A DNA stretch of 64,000 nt from NCBI GenBank assembly GCA_014379345.1, contig JACMLY010000030.1, forward strand, positions 124,001 to 188,000. Reading direction: 5' to 3'. Position numbers and translations under genes: made by a program. This stretch comes from Chitinophagaceae bacterium. Lineage in GTDB: Bacteria > Bacteroidota > Bacteroidia > Chitinophagales > Chitinophagaceae. Shown piece by piece: positions 18,112-25,753 of the stretch (positions are counted from its first letter, which is position 1; each line of letters begins with the position of its first letter). Under the pieces are notes generated by a model. It ran no database searches. It was not told the origin of the DNA and was given only the letters and a program-made list of their open reading frames with translations.

Positions 18112-18218
18112 CGGGGAAGAACGTTTGAAGTTTAAAGTCTACAGTTTAAGGTTATAATGACCATTCAACCTTAAGCCATTAACCTTAAACCTTAAATCTT
18201 AACCTTAAACTCAATAAA
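18112..18218 (+). repeat. AACCTTA/TAAGGTT inverted word array between rpsS and rplV
   Basis: The left half (about 18130-18160) holds AAGTTTAAAG and GTTTAAGGTTAT; the right half (about 18167-18211) is a run of CCTTAA words with about 7-base period (CAACCTTAAGCC, AACCTTAAACCTTAAATC, AACCTTAAAC). The halves are reverse complements of each other around ATAATGACCATT, giving a long imperfect hairpin in the mRNA. Confidence 0.75.
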
Positions 18219-18641
18219 ATGGAAGCAATAGCTAAACTCAGAAATTATCCCACATCACCGCGCAGAATGCGTTTATTGGCTGATGAGATCCGTGGTATGG
18301 AAGTAGAAAAAGCTTTGGCTTTGTTAGAACATCATCCCCAGCATTCATCTACTCCATTATTCAAACTGTTGAAAAGCGGGATCAATAACTGGGAGCAGAA
18401 GAATGAAGGAAAAAGTGCTGCTGATGCAGGTCTTGTAGTTAAAACCATTTTTGTAGACGGCGCCCGTACATTGAAAAGAATGTTACCTGCACCGCAGGGT
18501 AGAGCTTACCGTTTGCGTAAACGTAGTAATCACGTGACATTGATCGTGGATGCAAAATTAGAACAGCCGGCTGCAGAAAAAGCAAAACCGGTGAAAGGTA
18601 AAACCACGGTCAAGAGAAAAAAAAGCGCAGCAAAAAATTAA
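18219..18641 (+). CDS. rplV: 50S ribosomal protein L22
   Basis: L22 lines the peptide exit tunnel. The 140-residue protein shows [20 protein letters not shown] at the N-terminus and the beta-hairpin [23 protein letters not shown] which projects into the tunnel (quoted in part as [19 protein letters not shown]). A Lys/Ala-rich C-terminal extension of about 25 residues makes it longer than the 110-residue enterobacterial protein. Confidence 0.97.
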   Translation: MEAIAKLRNYPTSPRRMRLLADEIRGMEVEKALALLEHHPQHSSTPLFKLLKSGINNWEQKNEGKSAADAGLVVKTIFVDGARTLKRMLPAPQGRAYRLRKRSNHVTLIVDAKLEQPAAEKAKPVKGKTTVKRKKSAAKN

Positions 18642-18666
18642 TTGACAAAAATTTTTAAAGCATAAT

Positions 18667-19494
18667 ATGGGTCAGAAAACAAATCCTATTGGAGCCAGGT
18701 TAGGGATCATTCGTGGTTGGGAATCTAACTGGTATGGTAACAAAAGAGATTTCTCTACCAAATTGATCGAGGATAATAAGATCAGGACTTATTTGAATGC
18801 CCGTATCAACAAAGGTGGTATAGCCAAGATCGTGATCGAGCGTACGCTTAATAAACTGATCGTTACTATCCACACGTCGAAGCCTGGTATTATCATAGGT
18901 AAAGGAGGCGGTGAGGTGGATCGGATCAAGGAGGAGTTGAAAAAACTGACTGGTAAGGATGATGTACAGATTAACATTCTGGAGATACGTCGCCCCGAAC
19001 TGGATGCAATGATCGTCGGTGATACCATCGCGCGCCAGATCGAAAACCGTATCAACTATAAAAGAGCTATTAAAATGGCTATTGCTTCAGCATTGCGCAT
19101 GGGTGCTGAAGGGATCAAAATAAAAGTGGCTGGTCGTTTAGGTGGCGCTGAGATCGCCCGTACTGAAGAAATCAAACAGGGCCGTACACCGCTGCACACG
19201 CTCCGTATGGATATTGATTATGCCAGTGTGTTTGCATTGACGGTATATGGAAAGATCGGTATCAAGGTATGGATCTGTAAAGGCGAGATCCTCGGTAAAC
19301 GCGATCTGAATCCGAACTTTGTAGGTGGTAAAACGGATGCGAGCGACAGGAGAGGCGGAGGAGAACAACGCAGGGATGAAAGACCGGAAAGAAGAGATGA
19401 TAGAAGAGGTGGCGGCGGTGAGAGAAGAGACGATAGAAGAGGCGGAGGCGGTGGTGGTGGCCAGCAAAGGGGTGGCGGAGGAAGAAGAAATTAA
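18667..19494 (+). CDS. rpsC: 30S ribosomal protein S3 with Gly/Arg-rich tail
   Basis: S3 forms part of the mRNA entry channel. The 275-residue protein begins [20 protein letters not shown], has the KH domain with the GxxG-type loop [16 protein letters not shown] (about residues 75-90), and the C-terminal S3 domain [30 protein letters not shown] (quoted in part). After about residue 218 it carries a 57-residue disordered extension with repeats of the form [15 protein letters not shown], ending in Gly-Arg clusters like an RGG box. Such tails are absent from the 233-residue enterobacterial S3. A word-repeat gap follows. Confidence 0.97.
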   Translation: MGQKTNPIGARLGIIRGWESNWYGNKRDFSTKLIEDNKIRTYLNARINKGGIAKIVIERTLNKLIVTIHTSKPGIIIGKGGGEVDRIKEELKKLTGKDDVQINILEIRRPELDAMIVGDTIARQIENRINYKRAIKMAIASALRMGAEGIKIKVAGRLGGAEIARTEEIKQGRTPLHTLRMDIDYASVFALTVYGKIGIKVWICKGEILGKRDLNPNFVGGKTDASDRRGGGEQRRDERPERRDDRRGGGGERRDDRRGGGGGGGQQRGGGGRRN

Positions 19495-19601
19495 TTGGCT
19501 AATTAGCTGATCTGCTAATTTGCTGATGAAACTTAGTATATCATTCGCACATAAGCACATTAGCACATTAGCATATTAGCAAATTATCAAATTAACAAAA
19601 G
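19495..19601 (+). repeat. Octamer ATTAGC inverted array between rpsC and rplP
   Basis: The left arm (about 19495-19529) carries GCTAAT/GCTGAT every 8 bases; the right arm (about 19546-19594) carries the complement, ATTAGC(AC/AT/AA), in at least five near-exact 8-base steps. The roughly 20-base middle (GAAACTTAGTATATCATTC) would be the loop. Same family as the gaps at 20022, 20625 and 23697. Confidence 0.85.
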
Positions 19602-20021
19602 ATGTTACAGCCTAAAAGAAGCAAACATAGAAAAGCACAGAAAGGACGGATTCGCGGAGTGGCAAAGCGTGGAGCAACTATTTCTTTCGGATCTTTTGCA
19701 TTGAAAGCATTGGAACCCATCTGGTTGACAAACCGCCAGATTGAGGCTGCCCGCCAGGCAATGACCCGTGCGATGAAACGTGAAGGTAATGTGTGGATCA
19801 GGATATTTCCGGATAAGCCCATCACACGTAAACCACTCGAAGTGAGGATGGGTAAGGGTAAAGGTAACCCCGAATTCTGGGCGGCTGTGGTTGAACCAGG
19901 ACGTATCTTATTTGAATGCGATGGTGTTCCTGTAAGTGTGGCCAAAGAAGCATTTGACCTGGCAGCGCAAAAATTGCCGATCAAAACAAAGTTCATTGTG
20001 AGAAGGGATTACCAGGCTTGA
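19602..20021 (+). CDS. rplP: 50S ribosomal protein L16
   Basis: L16 helps form the A site of the large subunit. The 139-residue sequence has [40 protein letters not shown] and [23 protein letters not shown] (quoted in part), all typical; the Arg of the loop after '[12 protein letters not shown]' type segment (here [12 protein letters not shown]) is conserved. Complete. Confidence 0.98.
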   Translation: MLQPKRSKHRKAQKGRIRGVAKRGATISFGSFALKALEPIWLTNRQIEAARQAMTRAMKREGNVWIRIFPDKPITRKPLEVRMGKGKGNPEFWAAVVEPGRILFECDGVPVSVAKEAFDLAAQKLPIKTKFIVRRDYQA

Positions 20022-20132
20022 TTAATTAGCTGATTAACTAATCTGCTAATTTGCCAATGAAAGAAAAGCAATTATCATTAGCATATCAGCATATTAGCAC
20101 ATAAGCACATTAGCAATTTTCAAATTAAAAAC
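20022..20132 (+). repeat. Octamer ATTAGC inverted array between rplP and rpmC
   Basis: The left arm reads GCTGATTAACTAATCTGCTAATTTGC in 8-base steps (shown here only by its words GCTGAT, ACTAAT, GCTAAT, GCCAAT); the right arm reads ATTATC, ATTAGC, ATCAGC, ATTAGC, ATAAGC, ATTAGC. The two are reverse complements with a purine-rich loop GAAAGAAAAG. Confidence 0.85.
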
Positions 20133-20342
20133 ATGTCAAAGAGAATCGATTTTGTAAAGGGGATGAAGGATATGAGTGATTCCGATCTGAAATCAAGGAT
20201 CCAGGAAGATGAATTGCGTTTAAAAAAACTGGAATTCGCTCATGCGATTTCTCCTTTGGAGAATCCGATGAGCATCCGCAGTCTTCGCAAAGACGTCGCC
20301 CGTTTAAAAACTGAATTCCAAAAAAGAGCCATAACTGTTTAA
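20133..20342 (+). CDS. rpmC: 50S ribosomal protein L29
   Basis: L29 is a small two-helix protein at the tunnel exit, near L23. The 69-residue product has MKDMSDSDLKSRIQEDELRL and the family motif HAISPLENPMSIRSLRKDVARLKTEF (quoted in part as NPMSIRSLRKDVARLKTE). Gap to rpsQ only 24 bases, one of the few ordinary spacings here. Confidence 0.96.
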   Translation: MSKRIDFVKGMKDMSDSDLKSRIQEDELRLKKLEFAHAISPLENPMSIRSLRKDVARLKTEFQKRAITV

Positions 20343-20366
20343 GGTTATAGCAAAAATCTGATAAAA

Positions 20367-20624
20367 ATGTCCGATAGAAATTTGCGTAAAATAAGACAAG
20401 GGGTTGTTACTAGCAACAAGATGACAAAGACCATTACAGTTGCTGTTGAAAGAAAAGTAAAGCACCCCATCTATGGTAAGTTCGTGAAGAAAACGACCAG
20501 GTTTCATGCACATGATGAGAAAAATGAGTGTACGGTGGGTGATGTCGTACGTATCATGGAAACCCGTCCGCTGAGCAAAACAAAGCGTTGGAGATTAGTG
20601 GAAGTTGTAGAGAAAGCGAAATAA
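20367..20624 (+). CDS. rpsQ: 30S ribosomal protein S17
   Basis: S17 is a small OB-fold protein binding 16S rRNA early in assembly. The 85-residue sequence shows [39 protein letters not shown] and [19 protein letters not shown], all diagnostic. Confidence 0.98.
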   Translation: MSDRNLRKIRQGVVTSNKMTKTITVAVERKVKHPIYGKFVKKTTRFHAHDEKNECTVGDVVRIMETRPLSKTKRWRLVEVVEKAK

Positions 20625-20710
20625 TTAGCTAATCTGCTAATTTGCTAATTGAAGAGAATCATTAGCACATCAGCACATTGGCATATTAGCAAATTTTCAA
20701 ATTAATTAAA
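20625..20710 (+). repeat. Octamer ATTAGC inverted array between rpsQ and rplN
   Basis: Left arm words TTAGCTAATCTGCTAATTTGC (GCTAAT three times in 8-base steps), right arm words ATTAGC, ATCAGC, ATTGGC, ATTAGC. Loop GAAGAGAATC. Same family as the neighbouring gaps at 19495 and 20022. Confidence 0.85.
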
Positions 20711-21079
20711 ATGATTCAGCAAGAAAGCAGGTTAAATGTAGCGGATAACAGTGGCGCCAAAGAGGTGTTGTGTATCCGCGTATTGGGGAACAGCGGCCAG
20801 GACTATGCCAAGATCGGGGATAAGATTGTTGTAACAGTAAAAGATGCGATCCCTGCAGGCGGTATCAAGAAAGGAACCGTAACCAAGGCTGTTATTGTTC
20901 GTACCAAAAACAAATTGCGTCGCAAAGATGGTTCTTATATCCGCTTTGATGACAACGCGGTGGTTTTATTGAACCAGTCTGATGAGCCGAGAGGTACGCG
21001 TATTTTTGGACCCGTTGCCCGTGAACTTCGTGACAAAGGATATATGAAGATCATTTCTCTTGCGCCCGAAGTGCTGTGA
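20711..21079 (+). CDS. rplN: 50S ribosomal protein L14
   Basis: L14 is a 50S protein contacting 16S rRNA at an intersubunit bridge. The 122-residue product contains [20 protein letters not shown], and the family signature [34 protein letters not shown] (quoted in part as [19 protein letters not shown]), ending LAPEVL. Standard length. Confidence 0.98.
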   Translation: MIQQESRLNVADNSGAKEVLCIRVLGNSGQDYAKIGDKIVVTVKDAIPAGGIKKGTVTKAVIVRTKNKLRRKDGSYIRFDDNAVVLLNQSDEPRGTRIFGPVARELRDKGYMKIISLAPEVL

Positions 21080-21216
21080 GCTAAATGCTTAACGCGAAAC
21101 GCGGGAAGCTTACCAAAATAAAATAGAACGCGTTAGGCATTAAGCGTTTTCGCGTTGAGCTGATAATAGATTTTTCATTGCGTTATGCGCTAAGCATTAT
21201 GCGTTAAGTTTAAAAA
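21080..21216 (+). repeat. GCGTTA/TAACGC word array between rplN and rplX
   Basis: This 137-base gap is built of words GCTTAACGCGAAACGCG, GCGTTAGGCATTAAGCG, GCGTTATGCGCTAAGC and GCATTATGCGTTAAG. GCGTT and AACGC alternate, giving several nested hairpins, for example CGCGAAACGCG. Word family differs completely from the neighbouring gaps. Confidence 0.8.
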
Positions 21217-21579
21217 ATGAGTAACAGATTTAAAGCCAAATTCAATATTAAAAAGGGCGATCTCGTAATTGTTATTTCCGGGGCATCAAAACCCAGAAAA
21301 GACGACAATGGCAAGGTTCAGTATAAGCCCCGTTCCGTGAAGGAGGTATATCCGGATCAGGAAAAAGTGTTGGTGGAAGGAGTGAACATCAGAACCAAAC
21401 ATACTAAACCGTCGGCACGTGATACGAAGGGCGGCATTGTTAAAAAAGAGGCTCCTATTCATATTTCTAATGTGATGCTTTGGGACGCAAAAGCCGGAAC
21501 TCCAACCAAAGTAAAACGTAGCCGTGAAAATGGTAAACTGGTTCGTGTGGCAAAAAAATCTGGCGAGATTATTAAATAA
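21217..21579 (+). CDS. rplX: 50S ribosomal protein L24
   Basis: L24 starts 50S assembly at the tunnel exit. The 120-residue protein has the KOW motif near the N-terminus ([17 protein letters not shown]; the bacterial norm is VIVISGxDKGK) and [22 protein letters not shown] (quoted in part). The start overlaps no other gene; rplE begins eight bases later. Confidence 0.96.
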   Translation: MSNRFKAKFNIKKGDLVIVISGASKPRKDDNGKVQYKPRSVKEVYPDQEKVLVEGVNIRTKHTKPSARDTKGGIVKKEAPIHISNVMLWDAKAGTPTKVKRSRENGKLVRVAKKSGEIIK

Positions 21580-21587
21580 ATATCACA

Positions 21588-22163
21588 ATGAGCACAACTA
21601 AATATACCCCGAGATTAGCAGACAAGTACAAGAAAGATGTAATACCTGCTCTGATGAAACGCTTCAGTTATGATAGCGTAATGCAGGTTCCGCGTTTGGA
21701 AAAAATCTGCCTGAACCGCGGTGTAAATGGCGCCGTGACCGACAAGAAACTGGTCGATGTAGCAGTGGATGAACTGACACTGATCACAGGTCAGAAGGCT
21801 GTTGCTACAATATCTAAGAAAGACATTTCGAATTTTAAGCTTCGTAAGCATATGCCCATCGGTGCAAGGGTTACTTTACGGGGAGTTAAGATGTACGAAT
21901 TCCTCGACCGTTTGATTGCCACAGCGCTTCCACGTGTACGTGACTTTAAGGGAGTGAGTGAAAAAGCTTTTGATGGCCGTGGCAATTATACCCTGGGTGT
22001 AACTGAACAGATCATTTTTCCTGAAGTGGATATTGATAAAGTGAATAAGATAACCGGGCTGGATATTACGATTGTAACCACAGCAGGTACAAATGAGGAG
22101 GCATTCGAATTATTGAAGGAAATGGGGATGCCGTTTAAAAACGTTAAGAAAGAAGTTCAATAA
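21588..22163 (+). CDS. rplE: 50S ribosomal protein L5
   Basis: L5 binds 5S rRNA and contacts P-site tRNA. The 191-residue protein shows [20 protein letters not shown], the segment [17 protein letters not shown] and [21 protein letters not shown], all highly conserved. Directly follows rplX with an eight-base gap. Confidence 0.98.
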   Translation: MSTTKYTPRLADKYKKDVIPALMKRFSYDSVMQVPRLEKICLNRGVNGAVTDKKLVDVAVDELTLITGQKAVATISKKDISNFKLRKHMPIGARVTLRGVKMYEFLDRLIATALPRVRDFKGVSEKAFDGRGNYTLGVTEQIIFPEVDIDKVNKITGLDITIVTTAGTNEEAFELLKEMGMPFKNVKKEVQ

Positions 22164-22245
22164 AATGTTCGATGTACGATGTGAGATGTACGATGGCTGA
22201 TTTTATTACATCGTACATCATACATCTAAAATCTAAAATGTTATT
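22164..22245 (+). repeat. GATGTACGATG inverted word array between rplE and rpsN
   Basis: Left arm GATGTAC-GATGTGA-GATGTAC-GATG with 7-base period (about 22171-22195); right arm CATCGTACATCATACATC (about 22210-22227) is its reverse complement, then two AAAATCT words. Loop about 14 bases. The same word family recurs in the rpmD-rplO gap at 25069. Confidence 0.85.
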
Positions 22246-22515
22246 ATGGCAAAAGAATCAATCAAGGCCAGACAACGGAAGAGAGAGCGCATGGTAGCTC
22301 AGTATGCAGAAAAACGCGCTGCTTTAAAGGCAGCAGGCGATTGGAAAGCATTGGATGAATTACCGAGGAATTCTTCGAAAGTGCGTTTGAAAAACCGTTG
22401 CCAGCTAACTGGCAGGCCCAGGGGATATATCCGTTATTTCGGATTATCGAGGGTAATGTTTCGTGATATGGCATTGGCTGGAAAAATTCCGGGCATCAGA
22501 AAAGCCAGCTGGTAA
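22246..22515 (+). CDS. rpsN: 30S ribosomal protein S14 (zinc-free type)
   Basis: S14 is a 30S head protein. The 89-residue form lacks the CxxC-CxxC zinc ribbon of the short S14 type. It has [51 protein letters not shown] (quoted in part as [17 protein letters not shown] segment, here [15 protein letters not shown]) and ends [11 protein letters not shown]. Complete. Confidence 0.97.
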   Translation: MAKESIKARQRKRERMVAQYAEKRAALKAAGDWKALDELPRNSSKVRLKNRCQLTGRPRGYIRYFGLSRVMFRDMALAGKIPGIRKASW

Positions 22516-22610
22516 ACACCCAGCCCCCTAAAGGGGAGTTAGTGGGTAATTGTATAAAAAAATAATCATTCCTAAATATCCTCCCTGTAGGGAGGCAAGG
22601 AGGGTCAATT
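22516..22610 (+). repeat. C/G-run words between rpsN and rpsH
   Basis: Contains CCCCCTAAAGGGGAG and later CCTCCCTGTAGGGAGG, two short perfect-type hairpins, in a 95-base gap. CCCCCTTTAAGAAAGGGGG in the rpsJ-rplC gap is of the same kind. Confidence 0.65.
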
Positions 22611-23009
22611 ATGGTAACAGATTCTATAGCAGATTTCCTTACGAGAGTTCGTAACGCACAGATGGCAGGGCACAGGATCGTTGAGATCCCCGCATCTAAT
22701 CTGAAAAAACGCATTACTGAAATTTTATACGATCAGGGATATATACTGAAGTATAAGTTTGAAGATGATACAAAACAGGGCGTGATCAAGATCGCTTTGA
22801 AATATGATGGTCAGTCCAAAGAGCCTGCTATTAGGTCTCTTGAAAGGGTAAGCCGTCCCGGTCTTCGCCACTATGCAAGCCCGGCAGAATTCAAACGAGT
22901 GAAGAATGGTTTGGGGGTAGCGATATTGAGTACTTCGAAAGGCGTAATGACCGACAAGCAAGCCAAGTCGCAGAATGTAGGAGGTGAGGTGCTTTGTTAT
23001 ATATACTAA
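22611..23009 (+). CDS. rpsH: 30S ribosomal protein S8
   Basis: S8 is a primary 16S rRNA-binding protein and, in enterobacteria, the spc operon repressor. The 132-residue product begins VTDSIADFLTRVRNAQMAGH and has the C-terminal GLGVAILSTSKGVMTDKQA and VGGEVLCYIY, all diagnostic. Complete. Confidence 0.98.
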   Translation: MVTDSIADFLTRVRNAQMAGHRIVEIPASNLKKRITEILYDQGYILKYKFEDDTKQGVIKIALKYDGQSKEPAIRSLERVSRPGLRHYASPAEFKRVKNGLGVAILSTSKGVMTDKQAKSQNVGGEVLCYIY

Positions 23010-23141
23010 TTAGAATTGGGATTCCTGGCATTTAATAAGATTTCCGGGATTGTTATTCAGATACATTAAGCCAAACCTATACAAGGCTGATCGGTCTGAA
23101 GAACCACAAACAACAAACTATAAACATTAAACTATTTAAAA

Positions 23142-23696
23142 ATGTCTCGTATAGGAAAACAACCGGTCGTATTTCCAACTGGAGTAACGGTTACTGTCAG
23201 CAGCGATAACCAGCTTGTTGTAAAAGGTCCCAAGGGGGAGCTGAAGCAGGCTATTGATCGTGATATCAAAGTAGAAGTAAAGGACGGTCAGGTTGAATTT
23301 GTTCGTCCTACCGACCAGATCCGTCACAGGGCAATGCATGGCTTATACCGTTCGCTGGTTTCGAACATGGTAAAAGGAGTTACAGAAGGTTATAAAAAGA
23401 ACCTGGAGCTGGTGGGTGTGGGTTTCAAAGCATCGAGCCAGGGAAATTTGTTGGATCTGTCTTTGGGATTTTCTCACAATATCGTTTTTGAGATCCCTAA
23501 AGAGCTGAAGGTTACAACCGGCCAGGAGAAAGGGGATAACCCGAAAATTTATCTTGAAGGAATCGATAAACAATTAATAGGTCAGGTTGCTGCCAAATTA
23601 CGCGGCCTGCGTAAACCCGAACCATACAAAGGAAAGGGTGTGAAATATGTTGGTGAAATAGTACGCAGGAAGGCAGGTAAGGCAGCGGGTAAATAA
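23142..23696 (+). CDS. rplF: 50S ribosomal protein L6
   Basis: L6 lies near the elongation-factor binding site. The 184-residue protein has MSRIGKQPVVFPTGVTVTV, VKGPKGELKQ, and the C-terminal motif LRGLRKPEPYKGKGVKYVGE (PEPYKGKG). Complete. Followed by the longest word-repeat gap, 213 bases. Confidence 0.98.
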   Translation: MSRIGKQPVVFPTGVTVTVSSDNQLVVKGPKGELKQAIDRDIKVEVKDGQVEFVRPTDQIRHRAMHGLYRSLVSNMVKGVTEGYKKNLELVGVGFKASSQGNLLDLSLGFSHNIVFEIPKELKVTTGQEKGDNPKIYLEGIDKQLIGQVAAKLRGLRKPEPYKGKGVKYVGEIVRRKAGKAAGK

Positions 23697-23909
23697 TTAG
23701 CAAATTAGCAGATTAGCCAATTGGCTAGCAAGAAAAGGATCGATCAGGGTGATTTATTAATTGGAGGTTTATTTTCCTCACGCATCTGCGGTACTCGTTT
23801 AGAAAAGTGAAAAGTTGAACTAGATATATCTTATAAATAGAGATTCATTGGCTAATTAGCTAATCTGCTAATCGGCTAATCGTATCGGGAACATTAAAAT
23901 AAAAGAACA
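23697..23909 (+). repeat. ATTAGC arms flanking 120 bases between rplF and rplR
   Basis: Here the order is reversed: the left arm (about 23697-23730) carries TTAGCAAATTAGCAGATTAGCC and the right arm (about 23847-23881) its complement GGCTAATTAGCTAATCTGC (word GCTAAT four times). Between them lie about 115 unrelated bases. A distant stem of some 30 base pairs is possible, isolating the central segment as a loop. Confidence 0.8.
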
Positions 23910-24263
23910 ATGGCTACTAAACTTCAAAGGCGGCAGAAGATACGGTACAGGATCCGTAAGAAAGTTGCCGGCGTTGCACAAAAACCCAGGTTATCAGTTT
24001 TCAGAAGCAACAATGAAATATATGTTCAGCTGATCGATGATGACAATGGACAAACCCTGGCTTCGGCATCGTCAAAAGATAAAGATATTGCCACTCAAAA
24101 AAGCAATAAAGTAGAGAAATCTAAACTGGTTGGCACGGCAATAGCCAGAAAAGCGATCGAGTTAGGGATCACTACCTGCACTTTTGATCGGGGCGGTAAC
24201 CTGTATCATGGCCGGGTAAAAAGCGTGGCTGATGGTGCAAGAGAAGGCGGACTTCAATTTTAA
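23910..24263 (+). CDS. rplR: 50S ribosomal protein L18
   Basis: L18 binds 5S rRNA. The 117-residue sequence includes [43 protein letters not shown] and [18 protein letters not shown], the family's C-terminal signature. 29 bases ahead of rpsE. Confidence 0.98.
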   Translation: MATKLQRRQKIRYRIRKKVAGVAQKPRLSVFRSNNEIYVQLIDDDNGQTLASASSKDKDIATQKSNKVEKSKLVGTAIARKAIELGITTCTFDRGGNLYHGRVKSVADGAREGGLQF

Positions 24264-24292
24264 TATTACAGTTCAAATTTCAAATTGAAATA

Positions 24293-24811
24293 ATGTCAAT
24301 AGTTAATGTAAACAAAGTCAAAGCAGGCGATTTAGAGTTGAAAGAGAAAGTGGTTGCTATCAACCGTGTTGTGAAAACAACAAAGGGTGGACGTGCCTTC
24401 AGCTTTTCGGCCCTGGTTGTGGTAGGTAACGAGAATGGTGTGGTTGGTCATGGTTTGGGTAAGGCCAAAGAGGTACAGGAAGCAATTACAAAAGGAATTG
24501 AAGATGCAAAGAAGAACCTGATAAAGGTTCCCATCATGCATGGCACTATTCCTCATGATCAGTTGGCCAAAGAGGGCGCTGCAAAAGTATTGATAAAACC
24601 CGCCGCACACGGTACCGGTGTGATCGCAGGAGGCAGCATGCGTGCAGTACTTGAAAGCGCAGGTGTAACAGACGTGTTGGCAAAATCATTGGGTTCTGCG
24701 AATCCGCACAATGTGGTGAAAGCAACTTTCCGGGCATTAGCCATGTTGCGTGAGCCGATAAACGTTGCCAAACAGCGAAACGTTAATCTCAAGAAAGTAT
24801 TCCACGGATAG
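24293..24811 (+). CDS. rpsE: 30S ribosomal protein S5
   Basis: S5 is involved in decoding fidelity. The 172-residue product has [20 protein letters not shown], the RNA-binding loop [17 protein letters not shown], and the C-terminal [32 protein letters not shown] (quoted in part as [20 protein letters not shown]). Complete. Confidence 0.98.
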   Translation: MSIVNVNKVKAGDLELKEKVVAINRVVKTTKGGRAFSFSALVVVGNENGVVGHGLGKAKEVQEAITKGIEDAKKNLIKVPIMHGTIPHDQLAKEGAAKVLIKPAAHGTGVIAGGSMRAVLESAGVTDVLAKSLGSANPHNVVKATFRALAMLREPINVAKQRNVNLKKVFHG

Positions 24812-24888
24812 TATCTTCCCTGAGTGGTTTGGAAATATCCGTGATAGCAATAAATTATTAATTTAAAAGACCTTTAGAGGTTTGGGGT

Positions 24889-25068
24889 ATGAAAAAGATA
24901 AAGATCACACAAGTGAGAAGTTCAATAGACAGACCAGAGCGTCAGAAGTTGACTTTGCTGGCTCTTGGCCTCACCAAGATGAAGGCTTCGCGTGAAGTAG
25001 AAGCCACTCCCCAGATATTGGGAATGATAAGGAAAGTACATCATCTTATAGCGGTGGAGGAAATTTAA
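24889..25068 (+). CDS. rpmD: 50S ribosomal protein L30
   Basis: A 59-residue gene read directly from the sequence: start ATG at 24889, stop TAA at 25066-25068. The protein begins [20 protein letters not shown] and contains [20 protein letters not shown] and [14 protein letters not shown], matching L30 (the pattern LGLxKxxxxxE... followed by GMIxKVxHLV). Its place between rpsE and rplO is where rpmD belongs in the spc cluster. Confidence 0.96.
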   Translation: MKKIKITQVRSSIDRPERQKLTLLALGLTKMKASREVEATPQILGMIRKVHHLIAVEEI

Positions 25069-25231
25069 TATGTACGATGTTAGGTGTACGATGCACGATT
25101 TTTAACGCATCTGGAGTATAACTAACATCGAAAAATGATTTCGGTCAGGCTTTGAAAATCTAACATCCAGCATATAACATCTAACATAGAAGCGAGGGGC
25201 GATTTCCCCGTTGAGTTAAAAATCATATACA
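25069..25231 (+). repeat. GTACGATG/CATCTAAC word array between rpmD and rplO
   Basis: Left words TGTACGATGTTAGGTGTACGATGC (repeated GTACGATG, 13-14 apart) are followed by TAACATCG, AATCTAACATCCAGC, ATAACATCTAACAT, complementary to GATGTTAG. The end has a separate small hairpin GGGGCGATTTCCCC near 25196-25209. Same word family as the rplE-rpsN gap. Confidence 0.75.
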
Positions 25232-25684
25232 ATGAAATTACACGAATTAAGGCCTGCAAAAGGGGCAACGCACAAACCAAAAACACGCCTGGGCCGCGGT
25301 GAAGCATCTGGTAAAGGTGGAACTTCTACAAAAGGAAACAAAGGTGGGCAGAGCCGTGCGGGTTATCAACGTAAAATGGCACATGAAGGAGGGCAGATGC
25401 CTATTCAGCGCCGGTTACCAAAGAGGGGATTTAATAATTTTCACAGGGTAGAGTACAAAGTTTTCAATTTAGCCCAGATCGAACAACTGGTTGAGAAATA
25501 TGGATTAACTGAGTTCTCTTTGGAGAATTTATATGTGAATGGCCTTGCAGGAAGAACTGACAAGGTAAAGATATTAGGTAACGGTGAATTGAAAACAAAG
25601 ATCCTATTCAAGGTGAATGCTGCCAGTGAAAAGGCAAAGTCGGCAATTGAAGCAGCTGGCGGTTCCCTGGAAATAGTAAAGTAA
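25232..25684 (+). CDS. rplO: 50S ribosomal protein L15
   Basis: L15 is a late-assembling 50S protein. The 150-residue protein begins MKLHELRPAKGATHKPKTRLGRG and has the Gly-rich extension GRGEASGKGGTSTKGNKGGQS, then GFEGGQMPIQRR-type segment (here HEGGQMPIQRRLPKRGF). The C-terminal half is the beta domain. Complete. Confidence 0.97.
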   Translation: MKLHELRPAKGATHKPKTRLGRGEASGKGGTSTKGNKGGQSRAGYQRKMAHEGGQMPIQRRLPKRGFNNFHRVEYKVFNLAQIEQLVEKYGLTEFSLENLYVNGLAGRTDKVKILGNGELKTKILFKVNAASEKAKSAIEAAGGSLEIVK

Positions 25685-25753
25685 TTTCTGTAACTTGCAC
25701 GGTCGCATAAATGCGTTCTGTTTGTGTAAGCACATTATCAAATTCTTCGATCC

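Noticed and set aside
19138..19566. Open frame antisense to the S3 tail (142 codons)
   Set aside because: Caused by the repetitive Gly/Arg codons of rpsC on the opposite strand; composition is low complexity and no start context is evident.
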